Assembly: GCA_944392715.1 (NCBI GenBank)
Contig: CALXXQ010000023.1
Location: 1-51,296 of the forward strand
Length of the DNA stretch: 51,296 nucleotides
Source: an uncultured Brachyspira sp.
GTDB lineage: Bacteria; Spirochaetota; Brachyspiria; Brachyspirales; Brachyspiraceae
Direction of reading: 5' to 3'
The translations under genes were made by a program, and so were the position numbers. The notes beneath the pieces are model-generated. The model searched no databases. It was not told the DNA's origin and saw only the letters and a program-made list of their open reading frames with translations. Below are positions 18,312-28,657 of this stretch, piece by piece (position 1 is the stretch's first letter; every line of letters begins with the position of its first letter).

Positions 18312-18887
18312 ATGAAAGATGTAGACGAATTATTTGCAGATAGTAAATTCTCTATTAAAATTTATATTAATAATTTAAGATTCTTTACTGTTATGATGAT
18401 AGGGCTTGTAGTTACAATACTTTTAATAAGTGTTCTATTTACAGAAACAGATAAGGATATGAGGGCTGCTATTATTTTTGTAATATTATTTTTTATATTC
18501 GGAGTGATTATACTATCTATAATTTTAATAAGAAGCGTAATTTTTAAAAGGGCTAGTTTTATTTTAGATGATAAAGGAATATATTATAATAATCTTCTTG
18601 TAAAAAGCTATATATATGTACTTTGGAAAGAAATAGATGATTTGGATATAATAGGAAGTTACCTTTTTATATATTTAAAAGATCCGCAAAGTTATTATTT
18701 AAGAAAGTTCAAAGGAAGAGTAATATCAGATAATCCTCTTTATATACATCTTGGGGATTTGGATATAAGCAATAAATTTATTAATAGTATGTTTGAATTT
18801 TTTGATAATAATTATAAAGATATTGAAGATGATGAAGACAGTAATGATGAAGATGATTATAAAAAATATTACAGAGATTATTATTGA
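18312..18887 (+). CDS. STM3941-like membrane protein, second of a pair
   Basis: A 191-residue paralogue of the preceding gene. It has two hydrophobic segments (about 22-43 and 53-75), then SFILDDKGIYYNNLLVKSYIYVLWKEIDDLDI, the same PH-like pattern, and ends in a very acidic tail (IEDDEDSNDEDDYKKYY). The ATG at 18312 is chosen because AAGGAG, overlapping the previous stop codon, lies 10 bases upstream. A terminator follows directly. Confidence 0.62.
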   Translation: MKDVDELFADSKFSIKIYINNLRFFTVMMIGLVVTILLISVLFTETDKDMRAAIIFVILFFIFGVIILSIILIRSVIFKRASFILDDKGIYYNNLLVKSYIYVLWKEIDDLDIIGSYLFIYLKDPQSYYLRKFKGRVISDNPLYIHLGDLDISNKFINSMFEFFDNNYKDIEDDEDSNDEDDYKKYYRDYY

Positions 18888-18895
18888 TAAAAAAT

Positions 18896-18925
18896 AAGGT
18901 GCATTAATATAATGCACCTTTTTTA
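18896..18925 (+). terminator. Rho-independent terminator after the STM3941-like pair
   Basis: A perfect 11-bp stem AAGGTGCATTA / TAATGCACCTT with an ATA loop, followed by a T run. Its A-rich left flank may let it act on the convergent transcript as well. Confidence 0.88.
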
Positions 18926-18944
18926 ATTAATAAACTATTTTTTA

Positions 18945-19412
18945 TTATCTAAAATGTCTATTTATATCCAATTCTCTTAAAGTTCTAATCATCTGCATTT
19001 CCATTTCTATTCTAAAATTATCATTAACAGCACTATTTATAGCATTATCATTCGGATTTCTCTGATGCATTTGGGATTTTATAGTAGAATTATTTATTCT
19101 CATTTGATTTTCAAGCATTCTATATCTAGGCGAATATCTTCCGTCTATTGCTTTTAATTTTTGTCTTTCTCTATAGCTCATATATCCGCTTCCAAAATAA
19201 TGAAATCTTCCATTTCTATAATATGTTTTAGTGTATCCTGGATTACCATATCTTGGAGTAGTTAAATCATTTTTATACGGATAAAGCGGTATTGCTGATC
19301 TAGTTCTCGGAGGCACGAATGGTTTAACATTGCCAACTCTTGGAGTCGGAGAATAATAATATTGTGAAAAAGCTACACTTACAATACTTAAAAATACTAA
19401 TAATATTTTCAT
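18945..19412 (-). CDS. Secreted Spy/CpxP-like protein, Tyr/Pro/Arg-rich
   Basis: A 155-residue protein with signal peptide MKILLVFLSIVSVAFSQ. Residues ~18-75 are rich in Tyr, Pro, Arg and Gly (YYYSPTPRVGNVKPF, GNPGYTKTYYRNGRFHYFG). Residues ~85-155 are helical and match the neighbouring Spy-like gene, including NPNDNAINSAV against PDQNAINAAI. Spy/CpxP relatives are periplasmic helical cradles acting as chaperones or metal sensors, but the LTxxQ motif is not clear here. Distant homology to the next gene is visible; function is inference. Confidence 0.6.
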   Translation of the reverse strand: MKILLVFLSIVSVAFSQYYYSPTPRVGNVKPFVPPRTRSAIPLYPYKNDLTTPRYGNPGYTKTYYRNGRFHYFGSGYMSYRERQKLKAIDGRYSPRYRMLENQMRINNSTIKSQMHQRNPNDNAINSAVNDNFRIEMEMQMIRTLRELDINRHFR

Positions 19413-19469
19413 ACATACCCTCCTAATATTATTATACTATAATTATACAGCTATTATATAATAAAGCAA

Positions 19470-19514
19470 TATAAAAAAATAAAATGCCCGCATAATAAAT
19501 AACTATTATACGGG
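19470..19514 (-). terminator. Terminator of the Gly/Tyr-rich Spy-like gene
   Basis: An 11-bp stem with one mismatch (19487-19497 with 19504-19514), followed on the minus strand by an ATTTTATTTTTTT run. It separates the transcripts of the 19.5 kb and 18.9 kb genes. Confidence 0.7.
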
Positions 19515-19543
19515 TACTTATTTAAGTTGAGCGATTAAAAAAA

Positions 19544-20011
19544 TTATTTATTTTGGTATATTTGATCTATTTCTAAAAAGCACTGTGTTCTTAATTTTTG
19601 TAAATCTGCAGAAGCTTTACTTCTAGCATCTATTGCAGCATTTATAGCATTTTGATCTGGAACTTCTTTTCTCATTTCAGCATCAATATTTTGTGTCTGA
19701 TTATATATTTCTCTTCTTAAAGTATCCATTTGAGGATAATATTTATCTTGTATAGCTCTTATCTGATCAATTTGCTCTTGTGTCAAATTGCTGTTATAAT
19801 ATCCATAACCTCTGCCATAGCTTCTTCCATAACCCATTCCGCATCCATAACCTCTGCCGTATCCTGCACCATAACCACAAGCTCCTCTTCCATAACCATC
19901 ATATCCTCTAGCATATCCTCTTCCATACTGAGCAAATAAAGATACTGATGCTAACATCATTATCGCTATTGAAATTAATACAACTGTTTTTTTACTTATT
20001 TTGTTCATCAT
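19544..20011 (-). CDS. Spy/CpxP-like periplasmic protein with Gly/Tyr-rich segment
   Basis: A 155-residue protein. Residues 1-27 are a signal peptide ending SVSLFAQ. Residues ~28-72 form a Gly/Tyr/Arg-rich segment of repeated YGRGYG units with several Cys (GACGYG, GYGCGMGYG). Residues ~75-150 hold the Spy/CpxP helical domain with the LTxxQ motif (NLTQEQIDQIRAIQDKYYPQ) and QNIDAEMRKEVPDQNAINA. Relatives bind unfolded proteins or zinc in the periplasm; the Cys/Tyr/Gly repeats are unusual and could bind metal or self-associate (inference). It has its own terminator. Confidence 0.7.
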   Translation of the reverse strand: MMNKISKKTVVLISIAIMMLASVSLFAQYGRGYARGYDGYGRGACGYGAGYGRGYGCGMGYGRSYGRGYGYYNSNLTQEQIDQIRAIQDKYYPQMDTLRREIYNQTQNIDAEMRKEVPDQNAINAAIDARSKASADLQKLRTQCFLEIDQIYQNK

Positions 20012-20066
20012 ATTTATTCTCCTTAAATTAATTTTTATTTTTTATCTTTAATTATTATGCTATTAA

Positions 20067-20297
20067 TTATTTTACTGCTTGATTATCATAATAGTAACAT
20101 TCACCATAATTGTTATGCATATTATATCTATGGCCTTCAGAATTATAATGTCTATTATATCCTCTGCCATAACCGCAATAATCTCCTCTGCTATAGCCTC
20201 CTCTACCATAACCACCTCTTGAATATTGTCCGAATAAAGAAACTGAAGCAAAAATCATTATTGCTGCTGAAACAAAAATTATAATACCTTTTCTCAT
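20067..20297 (-). CDS. Short Gly/Tyr-rich secreted protein (Spy-like paralogue without the Spy domain)
   Basis: A 76-residue protein with a signal peptide (IIIFVSAAIMIFASVSLFGQ) nearly identical in pattern to that of the next gene downstream. A Gly/Tyr/Arg repeat segment (YSRGGYGRGGYSRGDY) follows, then an Asn/His/Tyr-rich tail (HRYNMHNNYGECYYY). The helical Spy domain is missing; the frame ends cleanly. It is either a truncated copy of its neighbour or a stand-alone His/Tyr/Gly-rich peptide. An AAGGAG-type site precedes the ATG. Confidence 0.6.
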   Translation of the reverse strand: MRKGIIIFVSAAIMIFASVSLFGQYSRGGYGRGGYSRGDYCGYGRGYNRHYNSEGHRYNMHNNYGECYYYDNQAVK

Positions 20298-20443
20298 TAT
20301 ATTTTCTCCTTAATTTTTATTTTTTATCATTTTGTTTTCTTATGCTTTATTAGACGAGAAAATGATTTAAAAGTTCCCATAAAAAATAAAAATTTATAAA
20401 AAAAATTTATTTTTTTAATATACTAGTAGAGTGTATATGTAAT

Positions 20444-21298
20444 TTACTTGATTTTTCTATATAATTTTTTTATTAAGCCTATTTTTCCAAAACATATATA
20501 ATAGAACAATGCTAATACCAAAGTTATAGGAATAGCAACGGCTACAAAACCGATTAAGAAAAATATTATTCCAGAGAAAAATTCTTTTAAAAATGAAATT
20601 AAATTTAAATATTTATTATATATATTTGTATTACTTTTTATAGCCTCAGGATTTGATATATTTAGAGTAACTTTTGAATAATCAATAGATGACTGCAAAT
20701 TTTTTAAATTTCCTTTCATAGTCTCTATTTCATAAGTCAAAGTATTTATTCTATCTTCAACTTTTAATATTTCATCAATATTTCTAGCTTCTCTTAAATA
20801 GTTTCTAAGTTTTTCTAAAAGTACTTCTCTATTTTTTATTCTGTTTTCAGTATCATAATAAGTTTCTGTAACATCTTGAGTATTAATATTTTTATTTTCA
20901 ATATTTTCATTTTGCTCTATAAAGCTTATAAAATTAAAAAGATTTTCTTTAGGTATTCTTATAGTAAGATAATATCTATTTTTTGAAGATTCAACATTAT
21001 CAAAATATCCATTATATTCTTTTAATTTTTCTTCTACAGACTTATAAGTTTTCTCTACATCTTTTGAATTTATTCTTATATCAGCAGAAATTATTAATTT
21101 TCTTTCTGCATTATTATTAACTGAATCAGAAGACTCTGCATAATCTGATACAGTTTCTTCTTCTTGCATCATTCTAGCTTGAGGTGCTGGAGGAGGAGCA
21201 GATGTTATAGATGAAAAATTAGAATTACTAGACCCGCCGCTTTTACTGCATGACAATAGTGAAAATATAATAATTATAATAACAATAATTTTTTTCAT
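20444..21298 (-). CDS. DUF4349 lipoprotein with C-terminal membrane segment
   Basis: A 284-residue protein with lipoprotein signal MKKIIVIIIIIFSLLSC (Cys17). A Ser/Pro/Ala/Glu-rich linker (18-65) precedes the DUF4349 domain: RKLIISADIRINSKDVEKTY, a GYFDNVESS-type strand and RYYLTIRIP, then a coiled coil of about 60 residues (NRIKNREVLLEKLRNYL to NLKNLQSSIDYSKVTLNI). One transmembrane helix follows near residues 240-268, with a basic tail. The domain is found in many bacterial lipoproteins of unknown role. AGGAA precedes the start, and that leader lies inside a 28-bp sequence duplicated 121 bp upstream. Confidence 0.78.
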   Translation of the reverse strand: MKKIIVIIIIIFSLLSCSKSGGSSNSNFSSITSAPPPAPQARMMQEEETVSDYAESSDSVNNNAERKLIISADIRINSKDVEKTYKSVEEKLKEYNGYFDNVESSKNRYYLTIRIPKENLFNFISFIEQNENIENKNINTQDVTETYYDTENRIKNREVLLEKLRNYLREARNIDEILKVEDRINTLTYEIETMKGNLKNLQSSIDYSKVTLNISNPEAIKSNTNIYNKYLNLISFLKEFFSGIIFFLIGFVAVAIPITLVLALFYYICFGKIGLIKKLYRKIK

Positions 21299-21302
21299 AA
21301 TA

Positions 21303-21451
21303 AATTTCCTATTATTGCTAGCGATAAACTCGCTAAAATACAGCTATCAGCTGCTCGTTTATCGCGTTAAAATTATTAATAATAATTAATATTTATATTA
21401 ATTATTTAATATAAATAAAAAATAATTTCTTATTATTGCTAGCGATAAACT
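21303..21451. repeat. 28-bp direct repeat with inverted-repeat elements upstream of the DUF4349 gene
   Basis: Positions 21303-21330 and 21424-21451 match at 27 of 28 bases; the shared core is attattgctagcgataaact. The first copy covers the ribosome-binding region of the DUF4349 gene. Within the unit, GCGATAAAC (21321-21329) is inverted as GTTTATCGC (21357-21365), with a CAGCT/AGCTG palindrome between. A diverged second copy of the right part (CTGCTCATTTACAGC..TTAAAATTA) lies at about 21556-21580. The 340-bp gap 21299-21640 holds no other gene. Confidence 0.7.
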
Positions 21452-21640
21452 TATTATTTATATATAAAAAAATCTCGTTTTAAAATCTCTATAAGCTAAA
21501 GCTGATAGACACTAGATTTTTTTATTTGTAAATAGCTGACAACTAAAGTTATAATCTGCTCATTTACAGCATTAAAATTAATAGCATAATAATATATAAT
21601 ATTAAAACTTATTATTTTTTAAAAGGTTAATTACAAAAAA

Positions 21641-22234
21641 TTATTTATCATTATTATCAGAATTACTATTCTTCTCATAAAATACAAGATTAGCATTAGG
21701 ATTTAATTCTATAACCTTATTATAATCCTTTATAGCTTCATCATAAAGCCCTATATTATATTCAGCATTAGCCCTATTATGATAAGCAAGCTCATTATCA
21801 GGATTTAATTCTATAGCCTTATCATAATCCTCTATAGCATCTAAATAAAGTCCCAAATTATATTTAGCATTTCCCCTATCATTATAAGCCCATACATATT
21901 CAGGATTAATCTCAATAAATTTATTATAATCTCTTATAGCCTCTTCAAACAATCCGAATTGAAGCTTAGATAATCCTCTTAAATAATACATCTTTTCATC
22001 ATTAGGATTTATTTCTATAGCCTTGTCATAATCTTCTATAGCTTTTTCATAAAACTTCAATTCATGATTTGCCAATCCTCTCATATAATATATTTCACTA
22101 TCTGTACAATCATTAGAGTCATTAATGAAGTCATTTAATATATTAAGAATTTCTTCATACTGAGAAAGTTTAAACTTTTCTTTTATATTGTTTTTTATAT
22201 CATTTAAATTCTCATTCATATAAATACCAGCCAT
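21641..22234 (-). CDS. Tetratricopeptide-repeat protein
   Basis: A 197-residue protein with no signal peptide. It has at least four consecutive 34-residue TPR units from about residue 40 to 185, with consensus such as YDKAIEINPNDEKMYYLRGL and YNLGLYLDAIEDYDKAIEL. TPR arrays bind proteins. The start codon is two bases after the stop of the upstream chemoreceptor gene, so the two are almost certainly cotranscribed and translationally coupled; an accessory role with that receptor is inference. A second ATG five codons in is an alternative start. Confidence 0.75.
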   Translation of the reverse strand: MAGIYMNENLNDIKNNIKEKFKLSQYEEILNILNDFINDSNDCTDSEIYYMRGLANHELKFYEKAIEDYDKAIEINPNDEKMYYLRGLSKLQFGLFEEAIRDYNKFIEINPEYVWAYNDRGNAKYNLGLYLDAIEDYDKAIELNPDNELAYHNRANAEYNIGLYDEAIKDYNKVIELNPNANLVFYEKNSNSDNNDK

Positions 22235-22236
22235 AA

Positions 22237-24078
22237 TTATGAAATATTAAAAAACTTGATGCTTTCTTCCAAAAATTTAGCCTTATCGAAAAGCTTTTTT
22301 GATAATTCGCTAGATTCTTCAGCTAAAGCAGCATTTTTAGTAGTATCTCCTTCTATATTGTTAATAGCAATACTTATTTGAGATACTCCAGCCTCCTGTT
22401 CTAAAGAAGTAGTTGTTATGCTTTCCATTAATTCAGAAGTTCCAGATACTTTTTGCTGTAATTGAACAAATAATTCCTGAGACTCTCTAGCAGTATTAGT
22501 TGCTGTATCAATCTTTTCAGCTGTATTATCAACAAGAGATGTAATATCTTTAACAGATGACTGAGTAGTCTGAGCTAGATTTCTAACCTCAGAAGCAACA
22601 ACCGCAAAACCTTTTCCTTGAGTACCAGCACGAGCAGCCTCTACTGAAGCATTAAGAGCAAGTATATTAGTTTGAAAAGCAATATCTTCAATAATTTTAG
22701 TTATATCCCTAATTTTATCACTAGCCTGATGAACATCTTCTATATTAGAAGCAGTTTGTGCTATTATATTAGCAGCACCTTCAATATATTCCATAGATTC
22801 AGACATCATACTTTTACCAGATACTGAATTCTCAGCAGAAGCTTTTATAGTAGAAACTATTTCTTCCAAACTAGAAGCAGTTTCCTCCAAACTAGAAGCC
22901 TGAGAATCTGTTCTGCTTGAAAGCTCAACACTGCTTTCCATCATTTTTTGAGAAGCCAAAACTATTTCATTTGAAGCATCATTTACATTGCTCACAACCT
23001 CAGCCAATTTTTCACTCATAACATTAAATGCCTTCTCTAATTCTCCAAATTCATCTTTTCTATAACTCATAGGACATTTTAATTCTATAGTTCCTTCAGA
23101 TATTTTATTTGCTTTTTTCATTAAAGTACTTAAAGGACTCATAGTTTTTGTAATATATGATACAGAAAATAAATTTACAAATATTATAGATAAAATACAA
23201 ACTACAGCAGCTATCCTTATCATAGCTATATTCTCAGCATATATAACTACATTATCAGCAGCCATAGATAATATCCAAGGCATAAGATTCATTTTTGTAT
23301 AAACAGCTGTTCTTTCTTCTTTATTAGTACATGAAATATATTTTAATATACCTTTAGATTTATTATCTCTTATTACTGTATCATAGCTTTCATTTGCTAA
23401 AGTATTTATCTGATTTCTAGTATCAAGCATAATATTTCTTTCATTGTTTATTGCAAATACTCTGCCTGTTTCAGGAAGAGATAATTCTCCCAATTTAGCA
23501 ACCAAAGCATCCCAATTCAAAATCATATATACAGTTCCTATTAATACTCCATTTGTTTTAACTCCTGCTATGATTGCCAATGTCATATTATCACTTATAA
23601 TGGATTTTAATACTTGTCTTCCATAAACAACATCATAATTACTTTTTACAAAATCATCCCAAATACCTTCCCTTAAGTTTTTTATATTTGTGCCTATATT
23701 TATACTTTTTGTATTTTGCAAAGTAACTCCATTTTCATCAGTTACGCCTATATCTAAACAATATTTATTAACAGCTTCAAATTGCTTCAATGTATTTATC
23801 AAAGCCGCATTATCTTCTGGAGTACGCATACCTGATAAATAATTAATAATAGAAGGAGTAAGAGAATATGTTTTTATTAAAGTATTATTCTCCTCAAACC
23901 AAGTATCAAGCATACTTTTATATCCCTCAATGGTATTGCTGTATCCTCCATAAATAGATTTGCTTATTGCTACATATGATTTATATGATAATATTACTAT
24001 TGTTATTATCAAAAGTATGGTAGTTATAATGCTTATAGTTAATGGCATTTTAAATCTTATAGAACTAGTTTTCCTCAT
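22237..24078 (-). CDS. Methyl-accepting chemotaxis protein (Cache-HAMP-signalling)
   Basis: A 613-residue receptor. Transmembrane helix 1 lies near 14-33, a periplasmic Cache-type sensor near 40-275, and helix 2 near 283-305. HAMP follows ([20 protein letters not shown]), then the cytoplasmic coiled-coil signalling domain with hairpin tip [20 protein letters not shown]. It relays ligand binding to CheA/CheW. Its sensor differs strongly from those of the three plus-strand receptors just across the divergent gap, but 74 nucleotides in the tip are identical to the first of them. No CheR-binding pentapeptide at the C-terminus. Confidence 0.92.
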   Translation of the reverse strand: MRKTSSIRFKMPLTISIITTILLIITIVILSYKSYVAISKSIYGGYSNTIEGYKSMLDTWFEENNTLIKTYSLTPSIINYLSGMRTPEDNAALINTLKQFEAVNKYCLDIGVTDENGVTLQNTKSINIGTNIKNLREGIWDDFVKSNYDVVYGRQVLKSIISDNMTLAIIAGVKTNGVLIGTVYMILNWDALVAKLGELSLPETGRVFAINNERNIMLDTRNQINTLANESYDTVIRDNKSKGILKYISCTNKEERTAVYTKMNLMPWILSMAADNVVIYAENIAMIRIAAVVCILSIIFVNLFSVSYITKTMSPLSTLMKKANKISEGTIELKCPMSYRKDEFGELEKAFNVMSEKLAEVVSNVNDASNEIVLASQKMMESSVELSSRTDSQASSLEETASSLEEIVSTIKASAENSVSGKSMMSESMEYIEGAANIIAQTASNIEDVHQASDKIRDITKIIEDIAFQTNILALNASVEAARAGTQGKGFAVVASEVRNLAQTTQSSVKDITSLVDNTAEKIDTATNTARESQELFVQLQQKVSGTSELMESITTTSLEQEAGVSQISIAINNIEGDTTKNAALAEESSELSKKLFDKAKFLEESIKFFNIS

Positions 24079-24270
24079 TTTATAAAATACCTCTAAATCA
24101 AATAGATTGAATAATAGTAGTATAATATTATAAATATTTCTATATTAATTTATCGTTTTTTTATACAAAAAATCGAATTTATCTTGAAATTTAATATAAA
24201 TTTATAACATAAATTTACTTTATTTTATACTTTAATGTTTTATATCTATAATATATACAGATTAACATTT

Positions 24271-24681
24271 ATGAAAAATAATTTTAAAAAATTTATTAGT
24301 CTTATTCCATTGTTTATAATAGTAATTATAGTTTTATGGTACAAATCTCCGATTAATGGTATAAAGTGCTATCCTGAAAAAGTCTCAAAAATAGATATAA
24401 ACTATAAAGAAAATTCAATTATTGTAACTAATACTAATGATATAAATTTCATAATAAAAAGCCTAAATAGTATATCTCTGAATAAATCTATATTAAAAAT
24501 GAATAAATCTGAATCAGGCTATAATATAAATATCTATATATCTGATAAAAACAAATTAACTAATTTAACTATCTATTCATCTGAAACTGTATCTATAGGA
24601 AATTTTTATTATACCGATAAAAATACTATGCTGCCTTATGAATATATAAAAAATATATATTCTACTTATTATAAAAATTAA
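24271..24681 (+). CDS. Unknown single-pass membrane or secreted protein
   Basis: A 136-residue protein from the ATG at 24271; an ATG at 24235 would add 12 residues in front of the hydrophobic segment, and neither start has a clear ribosome-binding site. Residues ~8-25 (LIPLFIIVIIVLWY) form a signal anchor. The rest is a small alpha/beta domain (IDINYKENSIIVTNTNDINF, YNINIYISDKNKLTNLTIYS). I do not recognise a family. It lies alone between the divergent chemoreceptor genes. Confidence 0.55.
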   Translation: MKNNFKKFISLIPLFIIVIIVLWYKSPINGIKCYPEKVSKIDINYKENSIIVTNTNDINFIIKSLNSISLNKSILKMNKSESGYNINIYISDKNKLTNLTIYSSETVSIGNFYYTDKNTMLPYEYIKNIYSTYYKN

Positions 24682-24786
24682 GTAAAATTATAAAGTTATA
24701 GTAAATATATGTAAAAAAGTATAACACTTTTTGCAAAATTAAAGTATAATTAATATGAAACGTTTTAAATCTGGAGAATATGTACT

Positions 24787-26634
24787 ATGAAAAAACTTCA
24801 AAGTTTAAAAGTGAAAATGCCCCTTATTATTATTTCTATGGTTGCTTTTTTTATACTTATATTAATAATAATAACAGAAATAAAAGCATCTGACAGTATA
24901 AAAAATGCTACTTATACAGGATATAATAATACAGTTTTGGGTTATGCCTCACTCATAGATACTTGGTTTGATGATCAATTAGCAATAGCAAGTATATATG
25001 GAACTTCTGAAGAATTAATAAGATATTTGCAATTAAAAACAGAGGATTTAAAAGTTATAGCTTTAAATAATCTTAAAAAATTCAAATCATTAAATGAATA
25101 TGCAATTAATATAGGACTATCAGATTCACTAGGAAATATATTATTGGACTCTGATAACCCTGATTTAGTAGGACAAAATGTTTTTAATATACATCCAGAT
25201 TTAAGAGAAAAAATAAATAATAATTCAAAAGGTGTATTCGGAGAAAATATCACACATTCTCTTACTACAGGGGGATGGAGTTTAATTTTATTAGAAAAAA
25301 TAACTGATGCTAATAATCAGCTTATTGGATATTTGTATGTAATGCTAGATTGGACTACTTTGAATAAGAATCATATAGAACCTCTTGTTATAGGTAAAAC
25401 AGGAAGTATGTATGCTGTTGATAAAAATTTAGTGATAAAAATACACAGCAGAATAGAAAATATCAATGGAACTGCACCTGAACAATTTAGAGATGCTTTT
25501 AATTTAGGAAAAGGTATATTAAGTTATGTATTTGGCGGTGAAAAGAGAGTTTCATCAGTAATCACATTAAAATCTCAGCCTTGGGTTTTAGGAATATCTG
25601 CTACAGAGGCTGAAATATATGAAGCTAATAGAGTTCTTATGATTATGATGGTAGTTATATCAGTTGTAGCTATAGTTGTAATATCTATATTCATATCAAT
25701 ATTTACAATGTCTATAACCAAACCGCTTCATTTATTAGTTGGAGTTGCTAAGGAAATAGCAGACGGTGATTTGAGAACTACAAAACAAAAAATAAAAAGA
25801 AAAGATGAACTTGGAGAGTTATCAAATGCTTTTGTTGCTATGAGAAAAAAATTAGTTGATACTATAAGAACAGTTGAAGAATCTGCTAATAATATAACAA
25901 TGGCTGCAAAAGAATTATCTGAACAAAATACTGATTTAGCACATAGGACAGAAAGTCAGGCTGCAAGTATAGAACAAACATCCGCTTCTATGACTGAAAT
26001 TTCATCTACAATAAGAGATTCAGCTGAGAACTCTATAGATGGAAGTAAAATGATATTAGATTCTAAATCATCTGTAGAAAATGCTGGAAATATAATATCA
26101 GAAACTACTTCTAATATAGAAGAAGTTCATGATGCAAGCTCTAAAATTAAAGATATCACAAAAATTATTGAAGATATTGCTTTTCAAACTAATATACTTG
26201 CTCTTAATGCTTCAGTAGAGGCTGCTCGTGCTGGAGAACAGGGTAAGGGTTTTGCTGTAGTAGCTGCTGAAGTTAGAAATTTGGCTCAAACTACTCAAAC
26301 TTCTGTAAAAAGCATTACAGATTTGATTGAAAATGTTTATGAAAAAATAGATAAAGCTACAGGTACAGCCCGTGAATCTCAGGAAATATTCATAGAAATA
26401 CAAAATAAAATAGATGATGCTTCTAAAATTATGGAAGGAATAAGTAATAGTGCAGTTGAACAGCAAAATGGAATAGACCAGGTAAAAATAGCTATTGCCG
26501 AAATGGATTCTACAACTCAAAAGAACGCTGCATTAGTAGAAGAGGCTACAGCTTCTGCCGAGTTACTATTCGCCCAATCAAAAGAATTGATGGATGCTAT
26601 ACACTTATTTAAACTTCCTGATGGAACTAGATAA
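24787..26634 (+). CDS. Methyl-accepting chemotaxis protein, intact member of the tandem trio
   Basis: A 615-residue receptor. Helix 1 is near 12-30, and a double-Cache-like sensor spans about 35-275 ([40 protein letters not shown]). Helix 2 is near 284-306. HAMP is [19 protein letters not shown]. The methylation region contains [15 protein letters not shown] near 388, and the tip [20 protein letters not shown] is near 460. It is the only frame-intact copy of three tandem paralogues (24.8, 26.8 and 28.7 kb), so it serves as reference for the lesions in the other two. The ligand is unknown. Confidence 0.92.
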   Translation: MKKLQSLKVKMPLIIISMVAFFILILIIITEIKASDSIKNATYTGYNNTVLGYASLIDTWFDDQLAIASIYGTSEELIRYLQLKTEDLKVIALNNLKKFKSLNEYAINIGLSDSLGNILLDSDNPDLVGQNVFNIHPDLREKINNNSKGVFGENITHSLTTGGWSLILLEKITDANNQLIGYLYVMLDWTTLNKNHIEPLVIGKTGSMYAVDKNLVIKIHSRIENINGTAPEQFRDAFNLGKGILSYVFGGEKRVSSVITLKSQPWVLGISATEAEIYEANRVLMIMMVVISVVAIVVISIFISIFTMSITKPLHLLVGVAKEIADGDLRTTKQKIKRKDELGELSNAFVAMRKKLVDTIRTVEESANNITMAAKELSEQNTDLAHRTESQAASIEQTSASMTEISSTIRDSAENSIDGSKMILDSKSSVENAGNIISETTSNIEEVHDASSKIKDITKIIEDIAFQTNILALNASVEAARAGEQGKGFAVVAAEVRNLAQTTQTSVKSITDLIENVYEKIDKATGTARESQEIFIEIQNKIDDASKIMEGISNSAVEQQNGIDQVKIAIAEMDSTTQKNAALVEEATASAELLFAQSKELMDAIHLFKLPDGTR

Positions 26635-26790
26635 ATTTACTAAAAATAAAAGTAAATATTATGTAAAAATCATTTCTATTTGATAATTATTATTTGATAA
26701 ATTTATATTGAACTATATAAAAAAAATGTATAGAATTATATTCTTAATTATTTTATAATAAATCAATAATTTTTTAAGGATAATAATTTT

Positions 26791-28630
26791 ATGAAGAAAA
26801 TGAAAAGTTTAAAAGTGAAAATGCCTCTTATAATAATCTCTGTAGTTTCAGTATTTATAATTATAATGATAATGATAACAGATATAAAAGCATCAAACAG
26901 TATAAAAAATACAGCATATAAAGGATATCAAAATACTATATTAGGTTATGCATCTCTAATTGACAATTGGTTTGATGACCAATTAACAATATCAAAGACA
27001 TACAGTTCATCAAAAGAAGTTATCACTTATTTATTAAATAGAACTGAAGAATCAAGAAATGAAGCTCTTAATAATATTAAAAATTTAAAATCTATAAATA
27101 AATATGTAATTAATATTGGAATAGCTGATACAAGCGGAAATATAATATTAGATTCCGATGATGATAAATTAATAAATAAAAATATTATAGATTTGAATCC
27201 TGATATAAAAAATAAAATGAGTTCTGGGGAAGATGTAATATTCGGAGAAGATATAAAAAATCTGAAATAACAGATAATTGGTCTTTAACATTATTAGATA
27301 AAGTAACTGATAATAATAATCAATTCATAGGATATATTTATGTTGTATTTGATTGGGCTAATTTCAATACTACTCATATAGAGCCTTTAGTAGTAGGAAA
27401 GACTGGCAATATGTTTATGATAGATAAAAATCTAGTAGCAAAAATACACAGTCAGACAAAGAATATTAATATAATAGCCCTTCTGAATTATTAAAAGCCT
27501 TTACTTTGGGAAACGGAATATTATATTATGTTTGGGAAGATCTAAAAAGAGTTGCTGCTGTTAAAACTTTAAAATCTCAGCCTTGGGTGCTTGGAATATC
27601 CATAACAGAAGCAGAAATATATAAAGAAAATAAAGATCTTATAAAAATAATTATAGCTATAGCAGTAATTGCCATTATAATAATATCAATATTCATATAT
27701 ATATTCATAAAATCTATAACAAAGCCTTTGGATATATTAGTTAATGCTGCAAAAGAAATAGCAAGCGGAGATCTTAGAACTACAAAACAAAAAATACATC
27801 GTACAGATGAGCTTGGAGAATTATCGAATGCTTTTGTTGCTATGAGAAAAAATTTAGTAGACACTATAAGGAAAGTAGAAGTTTCAGCAAACAGTATAAG
27901 TACAGTTGCTAAGGATTTATCAGAACAAAATATCAATTTATCAAATAGAACTGAAAGTCAAGCATCAAGCATAGAAGAAACATCTGCTTCTATGAATGAA
28001 ATAAGTTCTACTATAAAAGATTCAGCAGATAATTCTATTAATGGCAATAAAATGATATTAGATGCAAAATCATCTGTGGAAAATGCAGGAAAAATAATAT
28101 TAGAAACTACATCCAATATAGAAGAAGTGCATGATGCAAGTTCAAAAATTAAAGATATCACAAAAATTATTGAAGACATTGCTTTTCAAACTAATATACT
28201 TGCTCTTAATGCTTCAGTAGAGGCTGCACGTGCTGGAGAACAAGGTAAAGGATTTGCCGTTGTAGCATCCGAAGTAAGAAATTTAGCTCAAACTACTCAA
28301 ACTTCAGTAAAAAGTATAACAGAATTAATCGATAATGTTTATGATAAAATAAATAAAGCTACAGGCACAGCAAGAGAATCTCAAAGTATATTCAATGAAA
28401 TAGAAATCAAGATAGGTGAAGCTTCTAAAATAATGGAAGGCATAAGTCAAAATGCAGTAGAACAGCAAAACGGTGTTGATCAAGTAAAAGTAGCTATTTC
28501 ACAGATGGACAGTACTACACAGCAAAATGCTTCTTTAGTTGAAGATGCTACATCTTCAGCAAAACTATTATTTAAGCAATCGGAGGAGTTAATGTCAACT
28601 GTACAATTATTTAAATTACCTAATATTTAA
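26791..28630 (+). pseudogene. Methyl-accepting chemotaxis protein, twice frameshifted
   Basis: The first 159 codons (26791-27270) encode helix 1 and half of the Cache sensor, and 27506-28630 encodes the end of the sensor, helix 2, HAMP and a complete signalling domain. Between them the paralogous sequence continues in another frame (SEITDNWSLTLLDKVTDNNNQ ... TGNMFMIDKNLVAKIHSQTKN). Against the intact paralogue there is a one-base loss at the A6 run 27255-27260 and a two-base excess near 27468-27476, where one extra AT gives the shift. All residues of the signalling tip are preserved. Either a recent pseudogene, a slippage-controlled gene, or sequencing error. Confidence 0.85.
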
Positions 28631-28657
28631 AATAAAATAAATTAATGGACTATGCCT

